Shown: piece by piece, positions 7,618 through 17,651 of the stretch
Layout: the number at the start of each line of letters is the position of its first letter
Position numbering within the stretch: position 1 is the stretch's first letter
Source of the DNA: MGBC163016 sp964649145
GTDB taxonomy: Bacteria > Actinomycetota > Coriobacteriia > Coriobacteriales > Eggerthellaceae
Direction of reading: 5' to 3'
DNA: 35,402 nt
NCBI GenBank assembly: GCA_964649145.1
Contig: CAZYOQ010000011.1
Span: forward strand, 1-35,402
Made by a program: the position numbers and the translations under genes
Notes under the pieces: generated by a model
Told to the model about the DNA's origin: nothing
Databases searched by the model: none
The model's input: the letters and a program-made list of their open reading frames with translations, nothing else

Positions 7618-8556
7618 TTAGGCTCCATTACCTTTTGTAGTATGGGCAAGGCTTAGATCCCTATGCGCGACTGAAACGCGATACCCCTGCGATTTAAGGT
7701 AGTCGCCTGTAGATTCAGCCAGCGCAACGCTTCTGTGCTGCCCTCCTGTGCACCCAACACCAATCGCTAGCTGGTATTTGCCCTCATTTACATATCCGGG
7801 CATTATCACATCCAGCAATTCGTACCATTTCTTGTTGAATTCTATGGTCTCGTCTCGAAGCATGACATAATCGCGAACTGGTTCATCTAGCCCAGTAAGG
7901 CCTCGAAGCTCGGGTATGTAGTAAGGATTAGGAAGGAATCTAACATCAATAACTAGGTCAGCATCGGTAGGTGCACCGTGCTTGAAGCCAAATGAGTAGA
8001 CCGTAACCGCAAGCCCTTTCCTTCTTCCCTGCATGTTAAACATGTCCATGATGCGGCGGCGAAGCTGTTGGGGCATCATGTCTGTTGTATCGATGATAAG
8101 GTCAGATTCCTCTTTGACACGCGAAAGTAAAACACGTTCACGCATGATTCCTTGGGCTATAGTCGTTCCATCTTCGCAAAGAGGGTGCGGCCTCCTGCTA
8201 GATTTATAGCGCGCTACAAGTTTCGGGTCGCTCGCATCAAGGAAAATCATACTGAAATCCCTGTTTTGTTCGCGAAGCTTTCCTATGCTGTCAAGCAAGG
8301 AATCTAAGTAGCGCCCATTTCTGGCATCGCAGACAACAGCCAGCTTTGTCATATAGCCCTCATCTAGGCTCTTGTCGCGCATCTCTACCATATTGGGAAT
8401 CAAACTGGCTGGAATATTGTCAACGCAGAAATAGCCTAGATCCTCAAAAACATGCATGGCCTCGGTGCGACCGGCTCCACTCATCCCCGTGATTATGGCA
8501 ATATCGGGAACATGGATGCCTTCATGTTCTAGATTATCTTGCACATCTTCGCCCAT
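7618..8556 (-). CDS. rapZ: RapZ-family nucleotide-binding protein
   Basis: RapZ (YvcJ) proteins bind nucleotides, and in Enterobacteria RapZ guides a small RNA controlling amino-sugar synthesis; the role in Gram-positives is less clear. The P-loop near residue 24 reads GMSGAGRT, with Arg where most P-loops have Lys, a substitution I recall as common in actinobacterial members. Other family signatures are DNIPASLIPNM, SSRRPHPL, VYSFGFKHGAPTDADLV and the C-terminal GVGCTGGQHRSVALAE. At 312 residues it has a short N-terminal extension. The start has GAGGG upstream, and uvrC ends 20 nt before it. Confidence 0.95.
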   Translation of the reverse strand: MGEDVQDNLEHEGIHVPDIAIITGMSGAGRTEAMHVFEDLGYFCVDNIPASLIPNMVEMRDKSLDEGYMTKLAVVCDARNGRYLDSLLDSIGKLREQNRDFSMIFLDASDPKLVARYKSSRRPHPLCEDGTTIAQGIMRERVLLSRVKEESDLIIDTTDMMPQQLRRRIMDMFNMQGRRKGLAVTVYSFGFKHGAPTDADLVIDVRFLPNPYYIPELRGLTGLDEPVRDYVMLRDETIEFNKKWYELLDVIMPGYVNEGKYQLAIGVGCTGGQHRSVALAESTGDYLKSQGYRVSVAHRDLSLAHTTKGNGA

Positions 8557-8576
8557 TTGGTGACCCTCAATTCTTA

Positions 8577-10547
8577 TCAGCTTACCTTAGAAGACTGCTG
8601 TTCATTCATCTGTTGAAGAACAGCATACAATTCTTTTGCAATATCTTCAGGCAAAACAGCACTGTTCTCGATATCTTCAAGACTAGCTTGACGTAAGTTC
8701 TTCATCGACTTGAAATGCTTCAATAAAGCCTTTTTCCGCACAGGCCCAATACCCATAACATCATCGAGTACAGAGGCTGTCATACCCTTACCTCGAAGCT
8801 CACGATGGAAAGTTATCGCGAAACGGTGAGCCTCGTCGCGTACTTGTTTTACAAGATAGAGGGAGGCAGAACCGCTTGGAAGAACCACTGGCCCGCTCTC
8901 CTGCCAGGGCACGAATAGCTCCTCGTCGCGTTTAGCTAAGCCTACAAGCGCTATATCGTCTATTCCTAGCTCATCAAAAATTTCGAGTGCCGCAGTAAGC
9001 TGTGGCTTTCCGCCATCAAGTATGACAAGGTCAGGCTTTTGTGCGAAGCGCTTATCTTCCATTCGCTTTTGACTGTACCTGCGCCTTAAAACCTCCTGCA
9101 TGCTCAAGAAATCATTAGCTTCATCTAAATGTGCTCGAATCTTAAAGCGGCGATACTGGTTTTTATCAGGAGAACCATTTGTGAAAACGACCATGGATGC
9201 GACGGTATATGAGCCGTGCAATGTAGAGATATCGAAACACTCTATCCTGCGCGGCGGCCTATCAAGCGCAAGAGCGCTTTCAAGTTGAAGAAGTGCGTCA
9301 TTTATTCTGCTAGCAGTATAATCCGTACGAACCTTATAACGATTAAGCGTGTGCTTGGCATTGTCTTGAGCCATATGCAGAAGCTTTGCTTTCTCACCGC
9401 GTGTGGGCACTGTGAGGCGCACTTTAGCACCATGGGTAGATGCAAGCTTTTCAGAAAGCCATTGCTCAATTGCACTAGAATCTTCAAGTTCTTGCTGCAA
9501 AATAACCTCATGAGGAATAGATGAAGACGCATCGTAGTACTTAAGCAAAAAGTTTCGAGCAAGGTCGTCATCTGGCACGTCAAAGCCCTTATTCATAACG
9601 AATTCGTTAGAGATTATGATGCGCCCTTCGCGAATAACAAAAACATGAACGCCTGCCACTGTCTCTTCTCGGAAAAATCCAATGACATCGGCGTTCAAAT
9701 TCCTTGATGAAACCGCATTTTGTTTCTGCTCGATAGAGTTCACAGTGTCTATGCGCTGCTTAATGCGAGAAGCATGCTCAAATTCAAGTGCGCCTGCCGC
9801 CTCTTGCATCTCCTGTTCTAGCTCGTGAAGAAAGTCGGCATGCCTACCAGAAAGGAATTTTTCAACTCGCGCGACATTTGCCCTGTATTCATCAGGCGAG
9901 ATATCTCCTGAACAAGCACCTGGCCCTAAGCCCACATGAGCATCAAAACAAGGACTGCAATTTAGGGCATCTTCAAGCGAAGTACCTAAATCAAGCGAGC
10001 GCTTCATCTTGCGCCAAACTGGGCATTTCGCAGAACATAGCGGCACAAGGCGCCTAGCTATATCGATTAGCTCGCGCGCGGCGCGAGAGTCGGTGAAAGG
10101 CCCAAAATACCTAGTCTTGGCTTTATGTTTTTCGCGCGTGAACTTAATGGCGGGAAAAACATCTTCTTCACTAATTGCAATAAAAGGGTAGCTTTTATCG
10201 TCTTTGAAGTCGGCATTGAAGAAGGGATGATACTGGTTGATCAAATTCTTCTCGAGCACCAGTGACTCATGTTCATTATTTACAACAATGTATTCAAATG
10301 AATAAATCTGGTCAACTAGCAGTGGAATTTTTGCACGTTCATCTTGAAAATTTAGATATTGGCGCATGCGGGCACGCAGCTGCTTTGCCTTGCCGATATA
10401 AATTACCTCACCTGCGTAATTCTTCCAAAGGTAAACACCTGGAAGTGTAGGAACCTCGTTTAGCTCCCGCTTGATTCTGGCAATTTTTTCTGCCTGTGAA
10501 CCTGTTTTGCGCGGGGCAATAGACGTCTCTTTATTCGCTTTTGTCAC
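8577..10547 (-). CDS. uvrC: Excinuclease ABC subunit C
   Basis: UvrC makes both incisions around bulky lesions in nucleotide excision repair. Domains in order are an N-terminal GIY-YIG nuclease (PGVYLWKN ... GEVIYIGKAKQLRARM), a central UVR motif with EFEHASRIKQRID, an RNase H-like endonuclease domain (IECFDISTLHG, LVILDGGKPQL), and a C-terminal helix-hairpin-helix (MGIGPVRKKALLKHFKS). The open frame extends to 10658, but that segment overlaps the small gene upstream. The GTG at 10545-10547, preceded by AAAAGG, gives 656 residues, close to family size, and only a 17-bp overlap. Confidence 0.93.
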   Translation of the reverse strand: MTKANKETSIAPRKTGSQAEKIARIKRELNEVPTLPGVYLWKNYAGEVIYIGKAKQLRARMRQYLNFQDERAKIPLLVDQIYSFEYIVVNNEHESLVLEKNLINQYHPFFNADFKDDKSYPFIAISEEDVFPAIKFTREKHKAKTRYFGPFTDSRAARELIDIARRLVPLCSAKCPVWRKMKRSLDLGTSLEDALNCSPCFDAHVGLGPGACSGDISPDEYRANVARVEKFLSGRHADFLHELEQEMQEAAGALEFEHASRIKQRIDTVNSIEQKQNAVSSRNLNADVIGFFREETVAGVHVFVIREGRIIISNEFVMNKGFDVPDDDLARNFLLKYYDASSSIPHEVILQQELEDSSAIEQWLSEKLASTHGAKVRLTVPTRGEKAKLLHMAQDNAKHTLNRYKVRTDYTASRINDALLQLESALALDRPPRRIECFDISTLHGSYTVASMVVFTNGSPDKNQYRRFKIRAHLDEANDFLSMQEVLRRRYSQKRMEDKRFAQKPDLVILDGGKPQLTAALEIFDELGIDDIALVGLAKRDEELFVPWQESGPVVLPSGSASLYLVKQVRDEAHRFAITFHRELRGKGMTASVLDDVMGIGPVRKKALLKHFKSMKNLRQASLEDIENSAVLPEDIAKELYAVLQQMNEQQSSKVS

Positions 10548-10812
10548 TAAACTTAACCTTTTTGGTATCAGCGAGCCTGATGTCTGCACGGTATTCATCA
10601 TCGCTATCGGCAAGATCTTGCCCTTCGAGCATTTTGTAACCGGCATAGGTAGGCTCAAAGCCGTCTATTAGCCCTCCCAGTGACAGCGACCTGAAATAGT
10701 GGTACCCCATAGCGCGCTGAAAACCACAGGCCTGCGCAACTTGCGAGACCGTCTTAAAGTCATTATCCCGAATGGCTTCCAAGAACAATCGTTCATTTTT
10801 GGAAAGTCTCAT
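10531..10812 (-). CDS. Small winged-helix-like protein of unknown function
   Basis: This 93-residue protein is not one I can name. Its first two thirds look like a DNA-binding winged helix: helix 1 at about 5-14, then a helix-turn-helix with VSQVAQACGF (about 22-31) and RAMGYHYFRSLSLGGLI (about 33-49), then a short wing-like segment. The C-terminal 25 residues are acidic then basic and probably flexible. The ATG has AGGAG at 8-nt spacing, overlapping the addA stop region, and the 3' end overlaps the uvrC start by 17 bp. It is therefore co-expressed with repair genes. A transcription factor or a DNA-binding repair accessory are both possible. Confidence 0.75.
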   Translation of the reverse strand: MRLSKNERLFLEAIRDNDFKTVSQVAQACGFQRAMGYHYFRSLSLGGLIDGFEPTYAGYKMLEGQDLADSDDEYRADIRLADTKKVKFSDKSE

Positions 10813-10823
10813 CCAGCGCTCTC

Positions 10824-13800
10824 CTAAAACTTGTGAAGCTTAGCTTTGCTCACATGTGTTTCATACGCCTTAATTATCTCATTTCTCAAGGAAGGAAGCT
10901 CAGGTGCAGTAAATGTATATTGAATGCACATAGGTTCTATCGATTGAGACCCAGATTCATGCACAGGCTTCTCTACCATGACAAATGTGGCTTCCACACG
11001 TTTAAAGCCCGACATGATAAGCGCATACGCATAGCACTTGGCCTGAAATGAGTATTTGTTTTTCAACTTTTCTGGCGATGAGTTTGTTATGTTGCCAGTT
11101 TTATAGTCGACAAGGAAAGCGTCACTGTCTTGCCCAACTCCAAGGGCGTCAATGGCACCATATAGGCAAAAACCATCACTAGCAGCATCGCTACTTTCAA
11201 CTTGAACGCCAAACGGGACTTCAGCTAGTACTTGCTCAAAGCTTGCAAGAGTTTTCGCAAGTGTGCTTTCAAACCAAAGATCAACTGCTCTTACAAGTCT
11301 TTCTCTTTGAGAATCTGTAAGTGCAAGCGATTTAGACACTGCGTCAACAGAACACACCTTTGGTTTTTTAAGCTTCCTTAGCCCACGCCTTCCCGCCTCA
11401 ATAATGGATGCTTGGGCAATCCTGTGAAAAGCTGTACCTAAAGCTGTAGGGTCTTCTTTAATAAGCGAGTCTTTATCGACAATTGGATGCTCCGAAAGCT
11501 CTACCCCGCCATTTACTGAAAGATTTTCCACTTGGTCACATAAGGTGTCTTCAATAAGGTCATCATCCGAAAAATCAATGCCTGGAAGGTCTTTTGCAAT
11601 GGCCGAATATGACAATAGCCCCTCATTTACGGCGCCAAGTCCACCTTGGTCGCATTCAAGTATTTCGTAGTTTTTATAGATCGGAATAGCCCTCATCGCG
11701 CTTTCTTCTGAAAGCCTAGAGCTTTGCGATTGCAAAGAAGACTCTTCTGAAGATCCCTGGAATTCATCAGATGCAAGACATGTTCTCTTCAACCTTATAG
11801 GCAGCTTCACGAAATCAAAATTAGGCTCAAAAGATTCTGGAGATTTATCGAAGTAGCCGCTAATTGCGTTGAAGATATCTGCGTAAGTTCCTTTGTAGCC
11901 ACTTTCAGGCTTTGAGTGCACATACATTGTTACATACAGAGACTCTCTTGCGCGAGTTAGAGCAACATAAAGCAGCCTTCTGGCCTCTTCGATATTCTGC
12001 CTTTTATCAAATGATTCAAGCCCAAAGTAGAACCGCACTTGTTCATCAAGGTTTTTAATAAGGTTATTTCTTTCTTGAAGAGAAACCAGATTGCCCGCAT
12101 CTTCATCTTCTGATGAAGATGAAAAATCATCCTTAAGCGATTTGAATTTGTTTAATCTATCGAACCTATCATAGGCTTTACTCGAGGGGAAGTCTTCTTT
12201 TTTGGCTCTCAAAGCAAAACACGTAAGATCGTCAATATTTTCGGCGTAAAAATAATTGGCTTTTGCCTCACAACCATGATTAAACTCAGCAATTGCTACA
12301 TGTTTAAACTCAAGGCCCTTAGAAGCATGAATAGTCATAACAGGGATGAAATCCGAATTACTTGTGACTAATGTTCCAGGGCTTTCCTTGGCATTTTCAA
12401 GATACTCATCAAAGCTCTTTGATACCTCGGCAATCCCGCTAGATAAAGCTTCAATTTCTGCCACTATGTCGACGGCTTTTTTAAGTGTGCCTGCAATAAC
12501 TAGGCTTTGGGCGTCATTCGACTCCTCAAGTTTGGCCAATAGACCCGATGCAGAAAATAGCTTTATCAATGCATTTGAAACCGAGGAGATGCGCGCCTCT
12601 CTCACAAATTTATCGAGCAACTTTCTCGCAAAGACCAGCTGGTCGCTTACATGAATGTCCGTCTCTTTTTTACTTGCGCGCGTGAAGGCACGAGAGAGAC
12701 TTCTATGAGATACATCGCCGCCTTTAGCTCTCGTGCAAAGCAGTAAAAGGTCGTCATCTGGGATTTCAAACAAATCGGAAAGCAGAACATTTAGAAGGGC
12801 GTTATCGTCATTGACGTTAGTTGCATATTCAAGCAGCCAGGAAACTAACTTAGGTTCCTGCATCTTAGAAAAAAGGGAGCCTCCTGTAATCGCGCATTCA
12901 AGACCTAATTCTCCTAGCGCTTCAGCATAAACATTTGCGTTCTTCACACTTCCAAGCAATAGAGCCATATCTCCTGGCGCAACTCCAGAATTGGCCAATG
13001 AACGGAAATGCTCAGCTATATGTTTGGCTGATTCCCGTGTCAAATCATCTGATGAAACCTTTTTGCCGCTAGCAGACGTTCCTCCGTGCAGATAATCAAA
13101 ACTCACTCGAGGACTAGACGTGAAATAATCAGCGCAGCTTTCATCTAGCGTCTGACACTTCGCTTCAAGCTTCAGAAAACCCTCACCAAAAACCGCATCT
13201 TGGGCAAAGATCATTTCTACTGTATCCAGAATGTCCTTATGAGACCTGTAGTTATACGTCAGTTCAAGCTGCAGCCCCTCACCCGCATCAAAACGTCTTT
13301 TTCTGGCTTGCGAGAGTTGCACATCGGCTCCACGAAAGCGATAGATACTCTGCTGCATGTCACCCACTGTGCATAAATTTGACATGGTTGCTTCGCCATT
13401 AGAACCGCTTTCCCACTTAGCGAGTTTTCCTATCAAAGAAAGCTGGAGGCTGTCGGTGTCTTGAAACTCATCAAGCATGATAAGCTCAAACTTGTGCCTA
13501 TAACCACTCACGATATCTGCATGTTCTTCCATACCAAGAAAACGATTACAGCGGCAAAGCATGTCAGATTCAGACATCTTAGTGATAGTTCCAGACTTTA
13601 GCTCAAAAAGATAGGAGTTAACTTGTTTAGCGAGTTTCAAAAGTGATTTATCAGCCACAAGCATAAGGTTTGAAATAAGAGCATAGAAAGCTTCTTTTAA
13701 GGCTTTACGATAGTCAAAGAAAGCATAAGGGTCGCTTGAGTTCTTCACTTTCGAGTTTCCGAAAGTATCTGTTGTTTCAGGGAAATTCCCAAGAATTTCT

Positions 13801-14666
13801 ATTAATTTAATGCTTGCATCATAAGCATCTAAAAGATCAAGCTTACCCTCTTCCACAAATTCAAAAGCATTACGATTTGAATCTAGCCAGTCTTGCAATT
13901 TCGGAATTGCAAAATCTAGGTCGTTAATATATTCAGATACTTTCTCCATTTGTTTGGGGGTGAACTCGCACTCATCTAAAAGAGGTCTTATAGCTTTGGC
14001 ATGTGCTAGAAGCGGTTTTACCGCCTTAAATGGATTAGATATATGGTCTGCGACCTTGATAGCGTCAAAGCCGCCTGGAAGATAAGATATCTTGCTCAAT
14101 AGGCCTTCAAGAATTTTCGATAACGTCGAGGCATTCCCAAAAGCACCAGAGCCCTCGCTTAGAATTTTTCGAGACTTCACAAGCCTCTTTACGCCTTCAT
14201 CATCTCCTCTTTCTGCATCCGTTATGGCAAGCTCAACAGCTTGAGCGAATATTAAATTTTCAGCTTGACTGTCAAGAACCTCGAATTCGGGGTCAATCTT
14301 GAATTCGATGGCGTTTTCCCGAAGTATTCTTCCAGCCATGGAATGAATTGTTGAGATCCACGCATTGTCAACTGTAAGTGCACATTTCAAATAGGCATCC
14401 TTGAATCTGCCACCCTTTGAAGCCTCTTCAAGAAACGCACGACGAGTTCTTGACTTCAGCTCACTTGCGGCCTTATTCGTAAAAGTGATAGCCAAAACAT
14501 GGCTTAACGGGTCAAGGTCATTAGGGTCTTTTTGCAGCCTGTCTTTAACGAATTCAAGTATGCGCCTAGTAAGGGTGAAGGTTTTACCTGTACCAGCCCC
14601 TGCTGCAACATTAATCGCGCCTTCAAGGGTATTCGCAATTTTATTCTGTTGGTCATTGAGGCTCAT
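10824..14666 (-). CDS. addA: UvrD-family helicase-nuclease, AddA-like
   Basis: AddA is the motor and one of the two nucleases that process double-strand ends for homologous recombination. The 1280-residue protein has an SF1A helicase core: Q-motif NDQQNKI, Walker A AGAGTGKT (22-29), Walker B LDEFQDTDSLQ, QSIYRFRGAD, TIHASKGLEF and YVALTRARESLY. A C-terminal PD-(D/E)XK nuclease contains LVDYKTG. The ATG overlaps the addB stop by 4 bp and has AAAGGAG inside addB. The adjacent addB-like gene supports an AddAB rather than a UvrD/PcrA role. RecB is structurally related, but no recC or recD is seen. Confidence 0.9.
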   Translation of the reverse strand: MSLNDQQNKIANTLEGAINVAAGAGTGKTFTLTRRILEFVKDRLQKDPNDLDPLSHVLAITFTNKAASELKSRTRRAFLEEASKGGRFKDAYLKCALTVDNAWISTIHSMAGRILRENAIEFKIDPEFEVLDSQAENLIFAQAVELAITDAERGDDEGVKRLVKSRKILSEGSGAFGNASTLSKILEGLLSKISYLPGGFDAIKVADHISNPFKAVKPLLAHAKAIRPLLDECEFTPKQMEKVSEYINDLDFAIPKLQDWLDSNRNAFEFVEEGKLDLLDAYDASIKLIEILGNFPETTDTFGNSKVKNSSDPYAFFDYRKALKEAFYALISNLMLVADKSLLKLAKQVNSYLFELKSGTITKMSESDMLCRCNRFLGMEEHADIVSGYRHKFELIMLDEFQDTDSLQLSLIGKLAKWESGSNGEATMSNLCTVGDMQQSIYRFRGADVQLSQARKRRFDAGEGLQLELTYNYRSHKDILDTVEMIFAQDAVFGEGFLKLEAKCQTLDESCADYFTSSPRVSFDYLHGGTSASGKKVSSDDLTRESAKHIAEHFRSLANSGVAPGDMALLLGSVKNANVYAEALGELGLECAITGGSLFSKMQEPKLVSWLLEYATNVNDDNALLNVLLSDLFEIPDDDLLLLCTRAKGGDVSHRSLSRAFTRASKKETDIHVSDQLVFARKLLDKFVREARISSVSNALIKLFSASGLLAKLEESNDAQSLVIAGTLKKAVDIVAEIEALSSGIAEVSKSFDEYLENAKESPGTLVTSNSDFIPVMTIHASKGLEFKHVAIAEFNHGCEAKANYFYAENIDDLTCFALRAKKEDFPSSKAYDRFDRLNKFKSLKDDFSSSSEDEDAGNLVSLQERNNLIKNLDEQVRFYFGLESFDKRQNIEEARRLLYVALTRARESLYVTMYVHSKPESGYKGTYADIFNAISGYFDKSPESFEPNFDFVKLPIRLKRTCLASDEFQGSSEESSLQSQSSRLSEESAMRAIPIYKNYEILECDQGGLGAVNEGLLSYSAIAKDLPGIDFSDDDLIEDTLCDQVENLSVNGGVELSEHPIVDKDSLIKEDPTALGTAFHRIAQASIIEAGRRGLRKLKKPKVCSVDAVSKSLALTDSQRERLVRAVDLWFESTLAKTLASFEQVLAEVPFGVQVESSDAASDGFCLYGAIDALGVGQDSDAFLVDYKTGNITNSSPEKLKNKYSFQAKCYAYALIMSGFKRVEATFVMVEKPVHESGSQSIEPMCIQYTFTAPELPSLRNEIIKAYETHVSKAKLHKF

Positions 14667-17536
14667 GAAAGTCTCCTTTTACAACCCTCATAAAGACAGT
14701 ACTTGCAAGAGTCTTTCGAAGAAGGGCTTAGCGAAATCACACCATTTTTCAAGTAGCTTAGTCTTGAAGCTAGAGCATCCTCAACAAGGCCTAAAAATTC
14801 CCCAAATGAAATATCGACCCTAGATTTTTTGTTAGATATTGCATCGAGCGAGGAACAGGCAGACGAATACGACCCCTCTACCAAAGACTCCTCCCCCTTT
14901 GGTTTATAGCTTGTATACAAAGCGCCAAGTGCATTCATTCCAAATACTCCAAGCTCAAGCACAGCCGATGTATAAATAATCGTTTGCAAATGCTTAGGAA
15001 GAACATTTGGGTCGAAGGACTTATTGCCAAAATCATCTCTTTGTATTTGAAACTCACCAAGCCCGCAAGCTTTGCCCGTTAGCGACCCTTTATAGTCAAG
15101 AACATAGAACGCATCATCAGTTTTAGATGAATCGATGCGATCTATCTTGCCGTTCAAGAAAAACCCTGCATACTCAACAAACCTTGGATCTTTGGAATAT
15201 GGACCTATTTCAAATTCCGTGGCCGCCAAATTAAAACCATATGGAAGCCCTACCAATAAATTGATGCTTTCTAAAATTTGACTTAGGAATTTTGAAGCCT
15301 CATTTTTTTCGATATTCGAAACAGGTACATATCTTCCACTCGCGGGATCTTCGTCTGCTTGCTCACGGAGAAGCATCTGTGCGATATTTTGAAAAAGCAA
15401 ATTGACCTCATCTTTATCATTTGCGTTGAAATGCACAGTCTTGAATTTTTCCATGACCGCATCGTAAAAACGTTTTAAGAGGGCATGGGCAAAAGTTCCT
15501 GCCTCTAGTGCAGAAAAGCCTTCATCGATAGCTTCTGGTCTGATTACCCTGTTCAAGAACCATTTATAAGGGCAGTCGATATAGTCTTCTATCGCAGAAG
15601 GAGAAATAAATAGAAGAGTTCGACCGTCATCTTTTTTAGCGTGTTTTAGATAGTCAGCAAGCGAAAGCTCGCACAAGTTGCCGCGAGAAACTTTCTGAAC
15701 AAGCGCACTAGATGAAGCGCCACTAAATTGCCTTCCAAAGCACTGCTGTACATCTTCTTCACCTTGAACCAAAAAGCGAAATTGTCTTTTGCCAACTTCG
15801 ACACTTTGGATTGCTGCCTTCCCTGATACAAGATCGTAAGAGGTAGTACCTGAGCCTAAAACCTCTTCGACAAACTCATCTAAGCAAAAAGACGTAAAGG
15901 TCTCTTCTGCGGCTTTATTATGAGATGGAAATATCATGACCAAACTTTTCGCGCACGACTTAACAGCACTAAGAAAAGAGGTTCTCACTTCTTCCATGGT
16001 GGTTTCTGTTCTTTGAAAGCCAAGTTTTTCTGCCAGAGACGCTGTAGAATCAATTTTGGTTTTTGCATTCAGAGCCTCATCCGAGACATCGCTAAGAATC
16101 ACCTCGTCAAAAAACCCTTCAGGGATGCTCTTAGCAAGGCTAAAAGTAGTAAATGTCACTTCTTTGAAAGCCTCGCCTGCGTCTTTGGAGCGTTCTTGTT
16201 TAAGCACAAGCGAATACTCGTCGTCAATTATGAGAAGCTGTGCAATTGAGGGAGCAAGATTAATTTCCAAATGAAATTTTTCAATGTATTCCAAAACAGA
16301 CAAAAATAAAAATAGCGCCCTTGTCTCAAGGTCAGCCTCATGACCATAGAAGCGAGTTCTAGCTGCTTTCTCAAAAAGGCTAGCAAAACCTTTATGTTCT
16401 TCTTCTCCTAAAAACAAAGACTCAATTTCTGAAAATGACGCACTTAAGCCTTTGAGATCCTCTACGGCAGTTTCAGCACTAAGGGTTCTATCTTGTCGCC
16501 ATACAGTATTAAGGTCACTAGCGCAAAGCACACAGTCTAGCTTCGAGGAAACTTTTCTGTTTAAGGCTTTCTTATCAAACTCAGAAATTGATGAATAAGG
16601 ACTTAACGCTATATCGGAAGCTACACTTCGCCAATCAAGCGACTCTGTCTGAATGTATTTATCGAGTTCAAACTTTCCAGCAAGAGCAAGCAATTTACAG
16701 GATGCCATAAAGAAGCGACCGAAGGAGGTTTTCGCGAAAGGTAAGGAGGCGACCTTTGTGCATTTATATCCAAGCGCACAAAGCTTCTCGTGCAAAGATT
16801 CGAAGAGCTGGCCAGCTTTTTGACCAATTACAGCAATCTTCTTGATGTCTTCAGTGGGCGCAACCCTAACGGCTTCGTCATAGATCATCTTGTCAATAGC
16901 ACTAGTGCCTTCTGCTCTAAAGAAAGACAGATCTATCGATTCGTCTATACCAAAGACCGACTCATGCCCTGCTACCGAGACTTCCTGATTATTGCAGCCT
17001 GCAAAGGCCGAGCGATAAGGCTCGTCTAGGATGCATCTTGAGTGCAGATATATCTTTGAGCGCTGGATGTGTGGCTTTATAAGATCAATAGCCTCAGTAA
17101 GTTCAACATAGCCGCATTCCGAAATAAGGCTTGAATATTCTTTGATGAGTTCTACAACACAGCGTTGCGCATAAGACAAACTAGCCAAGTGATTCTCACC
17201 CAAATTAACAAGATCGCTAAAGTTCTTCTTTATAAGATCTGAGATCTGGCGAGCTGTGCCTATAGATGTGTCAAGGTCGTACTTATCAATAAGCTTTAAA
17301 ACAAGAACGCATCTCACAATGTCTGATAATATTTGCCTGCCATCGCCCCAAAGTTCCCATTCAGATTGGACAAATGCATGAGGGGTTGTGCGCTCAATGC
17401 CTAGGGTTGGCAAAATGTGGGCGTTATCTTTTTGAGAAGAACAAGCAAATGCGGAAGCATACTTTTTCAGAGCGTCATTAGCCAACCTAAAACTTGGATA
17501 AATTATCGTCTTTGGTTCAATTAATGCCAATTTCAT
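14663..17536 (-). CDS. addB: AddB-like exonuclease subunit with Fe-S cysteine cluster
   Basis: This 957-residue protein is the likely partner of AddA. The N-terminal two thirds are poorly conserved and show no Walker A, as expected for the inactive helicase-like part of AddB/RexB proteins. The last third is a PD-(D/E)XK nuclease: SPSAIEDYIDCPYKWFL, ALEAGTFAHALL and VLDYKGSL. Cys655, Cys944, Cys947 and Cys952 have the pattern of the four iron-sulphur ligands described for AddB. Start choice is uncertain. The ATG at 17534-17536 directly abuts GGGAG, whereas a TTG two codons later (17528-17530) has that motif at proper 6-nt spacing. Confidence 0.82.
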   Translation of the reverse strand: MKLALIEPKTIIYPSFRLANDALKKYASAFACSSQKDNAHILPTLGIERTTPHAFVQSEWELWGDGRQILSDIVRCVLVLKLIDKYDLDTSIGTARQISDLIKKNFSDLVNLGENHLASLSYAQRCVVELIKEYSSLISECGYVELTEAIDLIKPHIQRSKIYLHSRCILDEPYRSAFAGCNNQEVSVAGHESVFGIDESIDLSFFRAEGTSAIDKMIYDEAVRVAPTEDIKKIAVIGQKAGQLFESLHEKLCALGYKCTKVASLPFAKTSFGRFFMASCKLLALAGKFELDKYIQTESLDWRSVASDIALSPYSSISEFDKKALNRKVSSKLDCVLCASDLNTVWRQDRTLSAETAVEDLKGLSASFSEIESLFLGEEEHKGFASLFEKAARTRFYGHEADLETRALFLFLSVLEYIEKFHLEINLAPSIAQLLIIDDEYSLVLKQERSKDAGEAFKEVTFTTFSLAKSIPEGFFDEVILSDVSDEALNAKTKIDSTASLAEKLGFQRTETTMEEVRTSFLSAVKSCAKSLVMIFPSHNKAAEETFTSFCLDEFVEEVLGSGTTSYDLVSGKAAIQSVEVGKRQFRFLVQGEEDVQQCFGRQFSGASSSALVQKVSRGNLCELSLADYLKHAKKDDGRTLLFISPSAIEDYIDCPYKWFLNRVIRPEAIDEGFSALEAGTFAHALLKRFYDAVMEKFKTVHFNANDKDEVNLLFQNIAQMLLREQADEDPASGRYVPVSNIEKNEASKFLSQILESINLLVGLPYGFNLAATEFEIGPYSKDPRFVEYAGFFLNGKIDRIDSSKTDDAFYVLDYKGSLTGKACGLGEFQIQRDDFGNKSFDPNVLPKHLQTIIYTSAVLELGVFGMNALGALYTSYKPKGEESLVEGSYSSACSSLDAISNKKSRVDISFGEFLGLVEDALASRLSYLKNGVISLSPSSKDSCKYCLYEGCKRRLS

Positions 17537-17572
17537 CTCCCGTTATCTAAGACCATATTACAGGAAAGGTTC

Positions 17573-17606
17573 CTTTTACAATTGGCTTAGCTTTTACAAT
17601 AGGCTT
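17573..17606. repeat. Two-copy 16-bp direct repeat upstream of addB
   Basis: CTTTTACAATTGGCTT (17573-17588) is repeated as CTTTTACAATAGGCTT (17591-17606), with 15 of 16 bases identical and a period of 18 bp. The 18-bp period equals six codons, and on the minus strand the repeat lies in a 40-codon open frame (17547-17669) with no visible ribosome site. The repeat lies 36-70 bp upstream of the addB start, so it could be an operator or a remnant of coding sequence. Confidence 0.5.
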
Positions 17607-17651
17607 GTCGTAAGTAACGATATCAGTGCTAGCAAAAACGCCTATACAAGT

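Noticed and set aside
8467..8493. Lys-to-Arg change in the RapZ P-loop as a loss of nucleotide binding
   Set aside because: As I recall, actinobacterial RapZ proteins commonly carry Arg here, and the remaining family motifs are intact.
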